NCBI RefSeq assembly: GCF_000020365.1
Contig: NC_012108.1
Coordinates: 1,984,001-2,048,000 of the forward strand
Source of the DNA: Desulforapulum autotrophicum HRM2
Lineage (GTDB): Bacteria; Desulfobacterota; Desulfobacteria; Desulfobacterales; Desulfobacteraceae
Direction of reading: 5' to 3'
Length of the DNA: 64,000 nt
Below are positions 1 to 7,886 of this stretch, one piece after another. The position numbers and the translations under genes were made by a program. The notes beneath the pieces were generated by a model. That model worked only from the letters and a program-made list of their open reading frames with translations. It had not been told where the DNA came from and made no database searches. The number at the start of each line of letters is the position of its first letter. Position 1 is the first letter of the stretch.

Positions 1-171
1 ACCAGTAAAAGGATATTTGAACCTTTTTTCACTACCAAGCCTGTCGGTGTCGGTACAGGTCTTGGTCTTTCTGTTTCCTATTTTATCATTACTGAAAGTC
101 ATGGCGGCAAAATGAGCGTTGAGTCGAATCCCGGTTCTGGGACAAAATTTATTATCCAGCTTCCATTTTAA
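1..171 (+). CDS. Sensor histidine kinase, C-terminal fragment
   Basis: Only the last 56 residues are in the window; the gene starts before position 1. They form the end of a histidine-kinase ATPase domain (HATPase_c): an F-box-like FEPFFTTK, the G2 glycine loop GTGLGLS, and the usual ending [16 protein letters not shown]. This part of the domain binds ATP for autophosphorylation in two-component signalling. Sensor part, phospho-acceptor histidine and any receiver domain lie outside. No response regulator is visible downstream; the stop codon is followed within about 35 bases by a degenerate copy of the dispersed palindromic repeat. A link with the sigma-54 promoter of the PEP-CTERM gene further right is conceivable but nothing here shows it. 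Confidence 0.9.
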   Translation, partial: TSKRIFEPFFTTKPVGVGTGLGLSVSYFIITESHGGKMSVESNPGSGTKFIIQLPF

Positions 172-204
172 TAGGATTTCAGCAACAACTCAGACCCTGA
201 CCCG

Positions 205-297
205 GTCGGGAAAACAGTTGTTCAAGCATCACCATCAGAGGTGTTTCATCATTTGTTGTGGCCAAGGCTACACCCTGTTTCTGCCATGCCGATTCGT
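205..297 (-). repeat. Degenerate copy of palindromic repeat family (R plus short insert)
   Basis: Read on the minus strand, 297 to 243 matches the repeat seen at 20764-20826: a CGGCATGGC segment, then GGCCACAACAAATGATGAAAC. It is followed by a 27-nt insert (242-216) clearly related to the short inserts at 20827-20853 and 4797-4824, then a GTTTTC closing half. The GC-rich hairpin is worn, so this looks like an old copy. Confidence 0.7.
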
Positions 298-362
298 TAA
301 AATTTGTGACACCCCCAGGTTTATGAAAATTTAATTCAATGGAGCAATACGTCTTGATTTGG

Positions 363-388
363 CGCCAACCGTTTTTGCCGGGTTGGCG
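363..388 (-). terminator. Hairpin downstream of the rebuilt PEP-CTERM gene
   Basis: Perfect 8-bp inverted repeat CGCCAACC / GGTTGGCG with a 10-nt loop. It lies 7 bases past the original stop codon of the PEP-CTERM gene (395-397, minus strand), where a terminator is expected. There is no strong T run, so termination efficiency is uncertain. Confidence 0.5.
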
Positions 389-416
389 TTATGGTCAATC
401 CCTCCTTTTCCTTAAA

Positions 417-2337
417 CTCACATTCGACACCCCCAACAGAAAAAAAGGACTATTTTTTGATGACTGTTTTTCTACATGATAAAAGTAAGTTATTCAAATC
501 GCCCTAAGATAAATAATTTTTATTTACTGAATGTAATTTACCCTAGATTTTTCTAATTTGTTTTATTATAATTTGCCAAAATGAAAAACAATACATTGAG
601 GCAATGCATGAAAGAATTACCAGAAATAGATGGGTTTACCGTTCAACATCTTCCAATCATTTCTTCATATGCCCGTAAAATAGGGATAATTGATATAATA
701 AACACCCTGGTCCCCACTGAAATGGGGATTGATGCCGGGACAGTTATTCTTGGAATGGTACTCGATACCTTAACCGGAAGAAGCCCCTTGTACAGACTGA
801 ATACATTTTTTAAAAATCAGGACACCGAGCTTCTTTTGGGAAAAAAGACAGACCCCCGAAAATTTTCTGATTATACCGTTGGACGTGTATTGGACAGGAT
901 ATACGAATACGGTGCAATGAAGGTTTTCTCAGAGATTTCCCTACGAGCCTTAGATTATTTCAACATAGACCGTAGCCATGTAAGTTTTGATACAACCTCG
1001 GTAACTGTCCAGGGGGACTACCCTTTGTATTCCAAAGATGCCGATAACAGTAAAACCATGACGATCACCTACGGCCACAGCAAGGACCACAGGCCTGATT
1101 TGAAGCAGTTCTTGGTTAAAATGCTCTGTGTTGATCGCACCATTCCGGTATTTGGTCAAACTGAAGATGGAAATGCATCAGACAAAACCATCAACAATGA
1201 GGTGCTTTCATCCATATCAAAATACATGGCGGAAAATGGAATCAAGAAAGAAGGATTTATTTACATTGCTGATTCTGCAATGGTTACCCGAAAAAACATG
1301 GAAAAGATCGGAGATGAAATTAGGTTTATCAGCCGTCTGCCTGCAACCTACAAGGAGTGTTCCCGCCTGATCCAAAAAAGCATCGTTGAGGACAATTGGA
1401 CTGATCTTGGGAAATTGTCTGATACCACGGAAACCCAAAACCGACCGGCCGCTGTGTATAAAGCATGTGAATCGGAAGCGATCTTGTATGGTCGATCATA
1501 CAGGGCGGTTGTGGTTCATTCAAGCGCCCACGATAAAAGACGGCAAAATCGAATTGATCGAGAGCTGAAGAATGAGCATACAGAACTTTCGAAAAGAATC
1601 AAAATCTTGTCAAAGCAGGAGTTCTTCTGCCATGCGGATGCTGAGAAAGCGGCTATAGAGATGAGCGAAGCAAAACATGTTTTTTATAAACCCGTCACCC
1701 AGGTTGTTGAAATCCCGAAATATAAACGGGGACGGCCCAAAAAAGACGGCTCCCGGGCATTGGACAAAATGATGTACAGTATCTCTTGTGAATTGGCCGA
1801 GACCGAAGCTGTGGAAAATCTCAAAAAAGAAACTGGATGTTTTGTCCTGTTGTGCAATGTGGACAGGGACGGCCAGAAAGGATACAGTTCCTACGATATC
1901 CTCCGGACGTACAAAGATCAATATGGGATCGAGCAAAACTTTGGTTTCATAAAGAACACACCGATCGTGAATTCGATTTTTCTAAAAAAAGCTGAACGTA
2001 TAGAGGTGCTGGCCCTTGTTCTTCTCCTGTCTCTTTTGATCTGGCGTCTTATCGAATATAACATGAGACGATATGCGAAAAAAGAGAACAAGGATCTTCC
2101 CGGCTGGAATAAAAGAAGAACTTTCAAACCCACCTCGTTTATGCTGATGATAAGTTTTCAGTATCTGATGATTTTAAAAATCGGGAATCACAGACGACTG
2201 AACAGACCCTTATCCACGAAGCAATTAGAATATTTAAAGGCGTTGGGCCTGAAGTCTCAAATATTCACAACTCCCGGCGGATAATCAATACCCCAAAAAA
2301 ATGGTGGAGATTTATACTCTATGGTGCGGAATGTGAG
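417..2337 (+). mobile_element. IS1634-family insertion sequence, complete
   Basis: Both ends are visible. The left end CTCACATTCGACACC (417-431) and the inverted right end CTCACATTCCGCACC (2337-2323) agree at 13 of 15 positions. The element is flanked by a perfect 6-bp direct repeat CTTAAA at 411-416 and 2338-2343, the target duplication; 5-6 bp AT-rich duplications are known for IS1634. It contains one full-length transposase gene. Removing it with one copy of CTTAAA restores the last codons of a PEP-CTERM protein. Intact ends, intact transposase and a perfect duplication suggest a recent insertion. Confidence 0.93.
581..2284 (+). CDS. IS1634-family transposase
   Basis: DDE transposase of the IS1634 type, about 567 residues, the normal length for this family. 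The N-terminal 110 residues match the family's leader domain (DUF4277-like; GMVLDTLTGRSPLYRL). The central part carries the RNase-H-like catalytic fold (VSFDTTSVTVQGDY supplies the first Asp, FIYIADSAMV the second) and a long charged helical insertion around residues 320-370 (RRQNRIDRELKNEHTELSKR). The C-terminal part has YGIEQNFGFIK with the third acidic residue. A TATAAT box at 567-572 sits directly before the first ATG. The ATG at 608 has a better ribosome site (GAGG six bases upstream), so the true protein may start there. Nothing suggests inactivation. Confidence 0.93.
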   Translation: MKNNTLRQCMKELPEIDGFTVQHLPIISSYARKIGIIDIINTLVPTEMGIDAGTVILGMVLDTLTGRSPLYRLNTFFKNQDTELLLGKKTDPRKFSDYTVGRVLDRIYEYGAMKVFSEISLRALDYFNIDRSHVSFDTTSVTVQGDYPLYSKDADNSKTMTITYGHSKDHRPDLKQFLVKMLCVDRTIPVFGQTEDGNASDKTINNEVLSSISKYMAENGIKKEGFIYIADSAMVTRKNMEKIGDEIRFISRLPATYKECSRLIQKSIVEDNWTDLGKLSDTTETQNRPAAVYKACESEAILYGRSYRAVVVHSSAHDKRRQNRIDRELKNEHTELSKRIKILSKQEFFCHADAEKAAIEMSEAKHVFYKPVTQVVEIPKYKRGRPKKDGSRALDKMMYSISCELAETEAVENLKKETGCFVLLCNVDRDGQKGYSSYDILRTYKDQYGIEQNFGFIKNTPIVNSIFLKKAERIEVLALVLLLSLLIWRLIEYNMRRYAKKENKDLPGWNKRRTFKPTSFMLMISFQYLMILKIGNHRRLNRPLSTKQLEYLKALGLKSQIFTTPGG

Positions 2338-2761
2338 CTTAAAAAGCTGGCAAGTCCCATTAAACCGGTTCCAAAAAGAAGCAGGCTAGCGGGCTCTGGG
2401 TTGGGTATGGTGGCTTGATTATTAACAGAAAGCAGGCCTACACTTATGGGCTCTATGTTGAATATGGTGGCTTGATTATCAAAAAAAACATTTTGAATCT
2501 GGATGTTTGCATCAAAGCCTTTTTCAGGTGCCCATTGATCATTTAACCATGTATACCGGATGTTGTACGAACCAGCGCTGAAAATTGAAACATCTACATG
2601 GTCTGAATAAATGTTGGTGTCGCTTGCATTCACCGTAAGAGTGCTGGTGTCGATTGTATCTACGGTAGGATTTGTAGAATTGGTGGAGTCTAATAGAGAT
2701 ATGGATGCTTGGATTTTGAAATCAGAATACCAGCCAGGGGTGATATTCCCGTGGTTAATAA

Positions 2762-4310
2762 CTCAACTTTCGGAGTTTAGTCACTCTAAATTTTAAAAAT
2801 ACAACAATTTGAAATAACTATTAATATTGACGAGATTCACTACCTATGATACGTGTTCTTTACCCCTAAAAAACAACAATCAAAGATAGGAATCTCATCA
2901 AAATGCATATTACCTCGACAGAATATCAAAATCAAACCATAAATCCTGAAAAGCTCGGAATTTTTGGTAACTATTTTTCCAAATTAAAAGTTGGAAGCAT
3001 GCTCAACAATTCAGGTATAGTCAAAACCAAAGGTGCTTCTCCCCTGGAATTGTTCACTATCGTTTTCAATCTGGCGTTTATTGGCAAAAACTTCTTCCAA
3101 GGCGTAGTGCGGAATAAAAAAGTGGGAGTCGGAAAAGATGCCGTGTATGACTTTTTAAATTCGCCCACCTATAACTGGAGACGGTTTACAACTCTTCTTA
3201 GCAGCCGAATTTATTGTATAATTAAGGGTCTTCTGGATAATTCTTCTGAAGAGGTTCTTATCTTTGATGACTCGCCATACGACAGAAGCCGTTCCAAAAA
3301 AGTGGAACTTCTTTCCCGTGTATATGATCATGCAACTCACAAATATCTAAAAGGCTTCAGGCTGCTTACTCTTGGCTGGTCAGATGGTAACAGTTTTCTC
3401 GGGATTGATTTTGCCTTGTTATCATCAGCAAACAAAAAGAATCGATACAATGAAATCAATCCAGATATTGATAAAAGAACGTGCGGTTATCAACGCCGCA
3501 AAGAAGCGATAACAAAATCCACAATGCATCTGGAACCAATGGTAAAAAAGGCCCTCAAGACTGGTATCAGGGCGAAGTATCTTGTAATGGATAGTTGGTT
3601 TTCAATGCCTTCGGTGATTTCGAGCCTTCGCAAGCATATCCACATTATCTGCATGCTTAAGGATCATCCAAAATGGTTTTACGAGTACAATGGAAAGAGA
3701 CTCAGGTTAAGTGACCTTTATGGAAAATTAAAGAAAAAAAGAGGGAAGGCCAAAGTTAAGGCCAGTGTCCTTGTTCGGTTACCTGACGGGAACAAAGCCA
3801 GAGTCATATTTGTCCCCTGTGATAAAAAACGAGGATGGCTCGCCTTTTTATCAACAGATATTACCATAGCAGATGATGAAATAATAAGGCTGTACGGTAA
3901 ACGCTGGGATATCGAAGTATTTTTTAAAATGTGCAAACAGCATCTAAAACTGGTTAAAGAGATCCAAATCCGGAACTATGATGGTTTGATCGGACACACT
4001 TCCCTGGTAATGGCCAGATACAATATTCTGAGTCTGTTCCAAAGGAAAAGCGTTGATCAACGATCATTTGGAGATTTATTCAGAGCCTGCAATGAAGAAT
4101 TGGCCAACATAACTTTCCTTGATGCACTAACGAGGATAATGCAATTAGCCATGGCTACGTTACGAAAGGTTCATAACTTGTCTGAGAAGATCATAAATTC
4201 CATGCTCGACCTGATAATGGGTGAAGCACTTGTATATTTCGGCCTTTCCAATCGGCAAACGCCCCTATTGGAAGGGGAATAGAGATGAATTTACTTCTCA
4301 GAAAGTTGAG
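2762..4310 (+). mobile_element. IS4-family insertion sequence, complete
   Basis: Terminal inverted repeats CTCAACTTTCGGAG (2762-2775) and, inverted at the right end, CTCAACTTTCTGAG (4310-4297) agree at 13 of 14 positions. A perfect 7-bp target duplication TTAATAA flanks it (2755-2761 and 4311-4317). It carries a single transposase gene reading rightwards and splits the same PEP-CTERM gene as the IS1634 element; removing it restores the reading frame. Which of the two insertions came first cannot be told from the sequence. Confidence 0.93.
2903..4282 (+). CDS. IS4-family transposase
   Basis: DDE transposase of 459 residues, a usual length for IS4. It catalyses cut-and-paste movement of the flanking element. 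Visible signatures are VLIFDDSPYDRSRSKKVEL with the first catalytic Asp, YLVMDSWFSMP with the second, and the YREK region as YGKRWDIEVFFKMCKQHLK, where Y, R, E and K have the spacing that defines the family. The first ATG follows AGGA at a loose spacing inside the left end region. No frameshift or stop is present, so the element is probably active. It is AT-rich compared with the metabolic genes further right. Confidence 0.93.
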   Translation: MHITSTEYQNQTINPEKLGIFGNYFSKLKVGSMLNNSGIVKTKGASPLELFTIVFNLAFIGKNFFQGVVRNKKVGVGKDAVYDFLNSPTYNWRRFTTLLSSRIYCIIKGLLDNSSEEVLIFDDSPYDRSRSKKVELLSRVYDHATHKYLKGFRLLTLGWSDGNSFLGIDFALLSSANKKNRYNEINPDIDKRTCGYQRRKEAITKSTMHLEPMVKKALKTGIRAKYLVMDSWFSMPSVISSLRKHIHIICMLKDHPKWFYEYNGKRLRLSDLYGKLKKKRGKAKVKASVLVRLPDGNKARVIFVPCDKKRGWLAFLSTDITIADDEIIRLYGKRWDIEVFFKMCKQHLKLVKEIQIRNYDGLIGHTSLVMARYNILSLFQRKSVDQRSFGDLFRACNEELANITFLDALTRIMQLAMATLRKVHNLSEKIINSMLDLIMGEALVYFGLSNRQTPLLEGE

Positions 4311-4649
4311 TTAATAACATTTAATCCAATATCCCACTCCCCAGGGGAAAGAGCTACTGTGTATTCCACCCATTGATTGTCCCAAGCCGTCCAGATGGCG
4401 GAATCATCGGTAAACCAGCGTGAGGAAATGCTAGTGTGTTCGGTAGCTTTAAGAATAAAGTCTGTATCATAATAGGGGGTCGCCGTGGCATTCCCAACGA
4501 TACTGAGATAGAAAATTACAGCAATAACCAAAAGTATATTTTTTTTATCATGTTGAATTCCTTAAAAAGTTAAATAATTGTCAAAAAGGACGGTTTAAGT
4601 CGGTTTATTAGGTTTCAATTATTTTAATCTCTTAACGTCTAAGAAATGA

Positions 4650-4665
4650 AGCATAAAATATGCCA
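4650..4665 (-). promoter_or_regulatory. Sigma-54 promoter of the PEP-CTERM gene
   Basis: Minus-strand TGGCATATTTTATGCT matches the sigma-54 consensus TGGCAYRNNNNTTGCW at every fixed position but one, with GG and GC at exact -24/-12 spacing. It lies 98 bases upstream of the ATG at 4551. PEP-CTERM genes under sigma-54 control with PrsK/PrsR-type regulators are known from other Proteobacteria; no such regulator is in this window. Confidence 0.72.
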
Positions 4666-4779
4666 AACCATATATTTTATCTTCAAGTTGCTTAAGTTAT
4701 TGCTTTAAACTTTTTTATATATCAATAAAAAAATAGTTGCAAAAAAATGTAACATAAAGTTCATAGAATATGGATTTTT

Positions 4780-5092
4780 TTGGCTTTATAAGAAACACCC
4801 ACCGAAACATCATCAGTGAAGGCTTTTCAAACTTCGTTGTGGCCAGGAGGGCAGATCCCCCGCTCCGGCCGTGCCGGTTTTATATGAAACTCGCTTCGAC
4901 CGGCCGGCGGAAACGGGTGTTGCCCTTCACTCATTCTCGCAGGCCGTCCATGGCCTGCTCCGAGGGAAATGGCAACTCCTTGGACCTCGTGTCCACCGTT
5001 GCCATTTAACCCGTTCAGGGCAACACCCGTTCCCACCGGCCTACTACTGTCGAGTTTCATGCTTCGTTGTGTCCGCTAGGACATGTGGGTTA
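4780..5092 (-). repeat. Palindromic repeat array, minus-strand copy (R-163 nt insert-R-short insert)
   Basis: Read on the minus strand: repeat R (about 5092-5054, ending GAAAC), a 163-nt structured insert (5053-4891), a second R (4890-4825, beginning GTTTCATATAAAACC and ending TTTGAAA, with a GC-rich hairpin inside), a 28-nt insert (4824-4797) and a half repeat GTTTCTTATAAAG (4796-4784). The order matches part of the array at 20157-20866. It lies between the PEP-CTERM promoter and a decayed transposase fragment. Confidence 0.82.
4891..5053 (-). ncRNA. 163-nt structured insert L2, candidate structured RNA
   Basis: On the minus strand this folds into a 25-bp stem (5041-5017 with 4926-4902, two wobble pairs) enclosing a two-tier hairpin (AATGGCAAC / GTTGCCATT outside, TGGAC / GTCCA inside) and a third hairpin GCAGGCC / GGCCTGC. 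Its homologue at 20300-20462 has the same length and the same stems with different paired bases. Unpaired stretches such as CCCTCGGA and GAGAATGAG are identical between them. Pairs kept while bases change point to a selected structure. Transcription is unproven. Confidence 0.65.
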
Positions 5093-5315
5093 TAGGGTAA
5101 AAAAGGTCATAAAGATATAAATACGCATCGACATTGCATGCCTGCAATCTCTTTTTGGCGTTGAGCTTAAACGAATCGGCGGAGTCGTTAGCCTTTGCCG
5201 TGAGTCTCGTCAATTTGCTTTCGGCTTTGTCCAAACAAACTTGAAACGATTTTTTTCGGCGCTGAGCATGGCTATTGCTCAGCCTGACCATCCACCGGAA
5301 AGCGTTTTGCTTAAG
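5076..5315 (-). pseudogene. Decayed transposase fragment (IS1634-like?)
   Basis: About 80 codons reading leftwards resemble the charged helical part of IS1634-type transposases (RWMVRLSNSHAQRRKKSF, then KAESKLTRLTAKANDSADSF). Compare the corresponding part of the intact copy at 581-2284, where VVVHSS is followed by KRRQNR and a similar Lys/Glu-rich helix. No start, catalytic core or end repeats can be seen, and the 3' end runs into the palindromic repeat. The match is by pattern only; it may be a remnant of another family. Confidence 0.35.
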
Positions 5316-5672
5316 ATTGGAACTCCGGCCGGGTCCAATGTTGCCAGACCTTGTTTGAATTGAAGAAAATCTGGTCGGTAATCTTTTCTGTGGTTAGATT
5401 CCAAGATACCTCAATTACTGTTCTCGGGGGCATGGTCGGCATTGAAGGCCGTGGCGTCCTTTTTTTTTAGTTCCTTTGAACAATCTGGGGTGATGAGGAC
5501 CCTTTTGATAATATTTTTTTGAATCACCCGCCTGAGTATTCCCTTTAACAACAAGCCAAGGCAGTCTCTCTATACTCTTGACTGAAGTTTCTCCGCTTGA
5601 TAAACACCTCCCTGGCATTAATGTTCCCTTCCATAAAGGGTAATTCAAATTTGCAATAAAGGATTCTTTTAA
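5316..5672. other. Intergenic region without recognisable gene
   Basis: About 350 bases before the endonuclease gene. The open stretches here have no ribosome site and no family resemblance. The only signal is AAAGGA at about 5656-5661, the ribosome site of the downstream gene. Confidence 0.5.
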
Positions 5673-6422
5673 ATGAGTACCATGAACCATTTCAGGAGGT
5701 TCTTCATACCTGTTGTCCTGCTATCGATTTGTCTGCTTTCCATCAGCCAGGCCTGCGCCGGCAGTAATACCAAAATAGATTCGTTCTCCAAGGCTAAGAG
5801 ACTTCTGCTGAACCAAGTTTATTATGACCACCGGATCACTTTTTATTGTGGTTGTCCCTTTACTGCGGGCAAACAAATCATCCCGTCCGACAAGTTTTCT
5901 CCGACAACTAAACATGTAAAGAGGTCCAGAAAGGTTGAGTGGGAACATGTGGTCCCTGCCCAAGCTTTTGGCCAGAGCTTTTTTGAATGGCGGAAAGGAG
6001 ATCCAGGTTGTGTCGACAGAAAAGGGAAAGCGTTTAAAGGCAGAAAATGTGCTGAGAAGGTCAATATGGAGTACAGGCATATGCAGGCAGACCTTTATAA
6101 TCTTGTTCCTGCCAATGGTCAAGTCAATGCCCTTCGATCGAATTACAGTTATGCCATGATCCCAGGAGAACCACGGGCCTTCGGGAACTGTGATATGGAG
6201 ATTGAAAATCGGAAGGCAGAGCCCTGTCCAGAAATTCATGGAGATATCGCCAGGATTTATTTTTACATGGCCGATGCTTACCCGGGCCGGGGGATTATCA
6301 GCAAAAAGAACAGGAAGCTTTTTCAGGCCTGGGCAAAGGAGGACCCGGTGGATGATTGGGAACGGGAGCGGTGTGCCCGGATTGAGAGGTTGCAGGGTAA
6401 CAAGAATCGGTTTGTGAATTGA
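5673..6422 (+). CDS. endA: Secreted endonuclease I family nuclease
   Basis: Endonuclease I (PF04231) family, 249 residues; these periplasmic or secreted enzymes cut DNA (and sometimes RNA) non-specifically using a beta-beta-alpha metal site. A clear signal peptide (residues 1-29, ending SQACAG) is followed by the mature enzyme. The catalytic signature is WEHVVPAQAFG with the general-base His, and NLVPANGQVNALRSNY supplies the metal-binding Asn. Cysteines at CGCPF and GNCDMEI fit the family's disulfides. AAAGGA lies about 10 bases before the ATG; a second ATG three codons on is also possible. The gene stands alone, just outside the integrative element. Likely jobs are nutrient scavenging from environmental DNA or removal of incoming DNA. 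Confidence 0.93.
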   Translation: MSTMNHFRRFFIPVVLLSICLLSISQACAGSNTKIDSFSKAKRLLLNQVYYDHRITFYCGCPFTAGKQIIPSDKFSPTTKHVKRSRKVEWEHVVPAQAFGQSFFEWRKGDPGCVDRKGKAFKGRKCAEKVNMEYRHMQADLYNLVPANGQVNALRSNYSYAMIPGEPRAFGNCDMEIENRKAEPCPEIHGDIARIYFYMADAYPGRGIISKKNRKLFQAWAKEDPVDDWERERCARIERLQGNKNRFVN

Positions 6423-6473
6423 TCATGTAATGTGAGATGTGCGGGTTGGTTGGCCTGCTGATCTCTCCTTCTA

Positions 6474-6511
6474 ACAAAAAAGGCCCTCAACGAAAAATCG
6501 CTGAAAGCCTT
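6474..6511 (-). terminator. Original tRNA-Arg terminator, displaced by the integrative element
   Basis: On the minus strand a 13-bp stem (AAGGCTTTCAGCG with CGTTGAGGGCCTT, G-T pairs included) is followed by TTTTTT. It lies just past the tRNA-Arg 3' fragment at attL, where the chromosomal tRNA gene's terminator would have been before integration. Confidence 0.65.
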
Positions 6512-6521
6512 GATTTTAAAG

Positions 6522-6568
6522 TGGTGCGCCTGGCGAGATTCGAACTCACGACCTCCTGATTCGTAGTC
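6522..6568 (-). repeat. attL: 3' fragment of tRNA-Arg
   Basis: 47 bases identical to 15621-15667. On the minus strand it holds the anticodon loop, variable region, T arm, acceptor 3' strand and CCA of tRNA-Arg, but no 5' half follows, so it is not a functional tRNA. Confidence 0.95.
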
Positions 6569-6686
6569 CTTTAAAACCCCTTTTTATACTTTTGTATATC
6601 ATTGTAAAACCCTTGACATTGTTATATGGTTCGCTTATTCTATTTGTATCGGTTCGTGCGAAACAGTATGCAATAGTACCCCTATT

Positions 6687-6705
6687 GTGTCACTTTTGTC
6701 ACCCC
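6687..6705 (+). repeat. 19-bp repeat inside the left end, candidate integrase arm site
   Basis: GTGTCACTTTTGTCACCCC recurs exactly and in the same orientation at 15555-15573, so a copy lies just inside each att site. A looser copy, GTCACCTTTTGTCACC, is near 13399-13414. Paired copies near both ends fit arm-type sites for integrase or excisionase; this is inference. Confidence 0.55.
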
Positions 6706-6731
6706 TTAAACCGGATCAAGGAGGCCGAAAA

Positions 6732-7886
6732 ATGGCGATCAACATTAGATGTCAAAAGTGCAAGACAGATTGTAAGCTCGGTTCAAAGAAATGTTCCAGT
6801 TGTGGGAGTCCCTTCCCAAAAAATAAAAAGTACCGGGTCATTGTCCGAGCAAACGGGAAAAGGATCATACGGACAGTCAACAACCTTGAACTTGCACGGG
6901 ATATTGAAGGCAAGCTTCAAGGGGATATTGTCCGGGGTGAGTTTGATATTGAAAAGCCAAAGTCTGCAATCACATTGCAGGAGGTATGGGAAAAATATCT
7001 ACCCTGGGTAAAAGTTAATAAAAAAACATGGCTGAACGATCAATACCATTACAACCACCACCTTAAACCTGTTTTTGCTGACAACCCCCTTGACACCATA
7101 TCCCCATTCGATATTGAAAAATTCATGGTCACGATGAAAAAAGGGAAAAGCAAGAGGGGCAAACCATATGCAGCAGCAACCATTAAACATCAAGTGGTGT
7201 TACTCACCAGGCTTTATTCTGTGGCTGAACAGTGGGGCCTGTACTCTGGTGACAACCCCTGCAAAAAAGTAAAAAAGCCAAAGCTCAACAACCAGGTAAC
7301 AGAGTTCTTGACTGACGATGAATTGAACAGCCTTCTTGATGTCCTGGAGAAGTGGCACAACAAAATGTCAGCCGGGTTTATTCTGTTTTGCCTGCATACC
7401 GGGCTAAGGCGTGGGGAACTGTTCAAACTCACCTGGGAAAACGTGGACCTTACCCGGCAAAGCATGGTTTTGAAAGATCCCAAAGGAAAGCTTGATCAGA
7501 CCTTACCCCTATCTGACAAGGCCGTTGAAGTCTTGAACAGCCTACCAAAGGATTATAAAACCCAATGGATATTTTACGGGAAAGATGGAAAGCAAAGGAC
7601 AGACTTTAAAGGTCCCTGGGATAGGATCAAGGTTGCAGCAGGATTGCCCAAAGATTTTAGACTCCACGGGTTACGGCATCATTTTGCAAGTGCCCTTGTG
7701 AGTGCAGGAGTCGATCTTTACACAGTTCAAAAACTTCTCTGTCACAAGGATGCAGCCATGACACAGCGTTACGCTCACCTTGCAGATAAAACACTTAGAG
7801 ATGCCGTCAATTTATCGGATAGCCTACTTGAAAAAAAGGAAGTTGCTCAGGTGGTTAACATGGAGGCTTTTAAAAATGCCAAGTAA
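6732..7886 (+). CDS. int: Tyrosine recombinase (integrase) with N-terminal zinc ribbon
   Basis: Phage-type site-specific recombinase of 384 residues that should integrate and excise the element at tRNA-Arg. The N-terminus has a zinc ribbon (CQKCKTDC then CSSCG), followed by an arm-binding part, a SAM-like core-binding domain (about residues 85-165) and the catalytic domain. Catalytic residues are visible: Arg in HTGLRRGEL, the HGLRH box, and HLADKTL before which the nucleophile Tyr sits in MTQRYAHLAD. I start at 6732 because AAGGAGG lies eight bases upstream; a longer frame from 6687 has no ribosome site. It resembles the integrase at 62862-63959 in its zinc ribbon and overall plan, though that one sits in a selC island. 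The next gene overlaps its 3' end by 11 bases. Confidence 0.95.
   Translation: MAINIRCQKCKTDCKLGSKKCSSCGSPFPKNKKYRVIVRANGKRIIRTVNNLELARDIEGKLQGDIVRGEFDIEKPKSAITLQEVWEKYLPWVKVNKKTWLNDQYHYNHHLKPVFADNPLDTISPFDIEKFMVTMKKGKSKRGKPYAAATIKHQVVLLTRLYSVAEQWGLYSGDNPCKKVKKPKLNNQVTEFLTDDELNSLLDVLEKWHNKMSAGFILFCLHTGLRRGELFKLTWENVDLTRQSMVLKDPKGKLDQTLPLSDKAVEVLNSLPKDYKTQWIFYGKDGKQRTDFKGPWDRIKVAAGLPKDFRLHGLRHHFASALVSAGVDLYTVQKLLCHKDAAMTQRYAHLADKTLRDAVNLSDSLLEKKEVAQVVNMEAFKNAK

Larger units (their letters stand above)
395..4551 (-). pseudogene. PEP-CTERM exosortase-substrate gene broken by two insertion sequences and a frameshift
   Basis: Three minus-strand pieces, 4551-4311, 2754-2338 and 410-395, join in one frame once each insertion sequence and one copy of its target duplication are removed; read from the TTG at 4531 the rebuilt product is 217 residues. 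It has a hydrophobic N-terminus ending GNATA (signal peptide), a mid region resembling a carbohydrate-binding fold (VEYTVALSPGEWDIGL), and a classic PEP-CTERM tail: NPEPAS, a hydrophobic segment, then RKRRD and stop. The motif looks tandemly duplicated (NQATIFNIEPIS followed by NQATIPNPEPAS). The ATG at 4551, preceded by AAGGA, is out of frame with the body; one extra A in the eight-A run at 4539-4546 would fix this. PEP-CTERM proteins are sorted by exosortase to the envelope. As found, the gene cannot give an intact product. Confidence 0.9.

Noticed and set aside
5415-5690. Minus-strand frame before the endonuclease gene
   Set aside because: Composition is odd, no ribosome site, and it runs into the endonuclease start region; likely chance.
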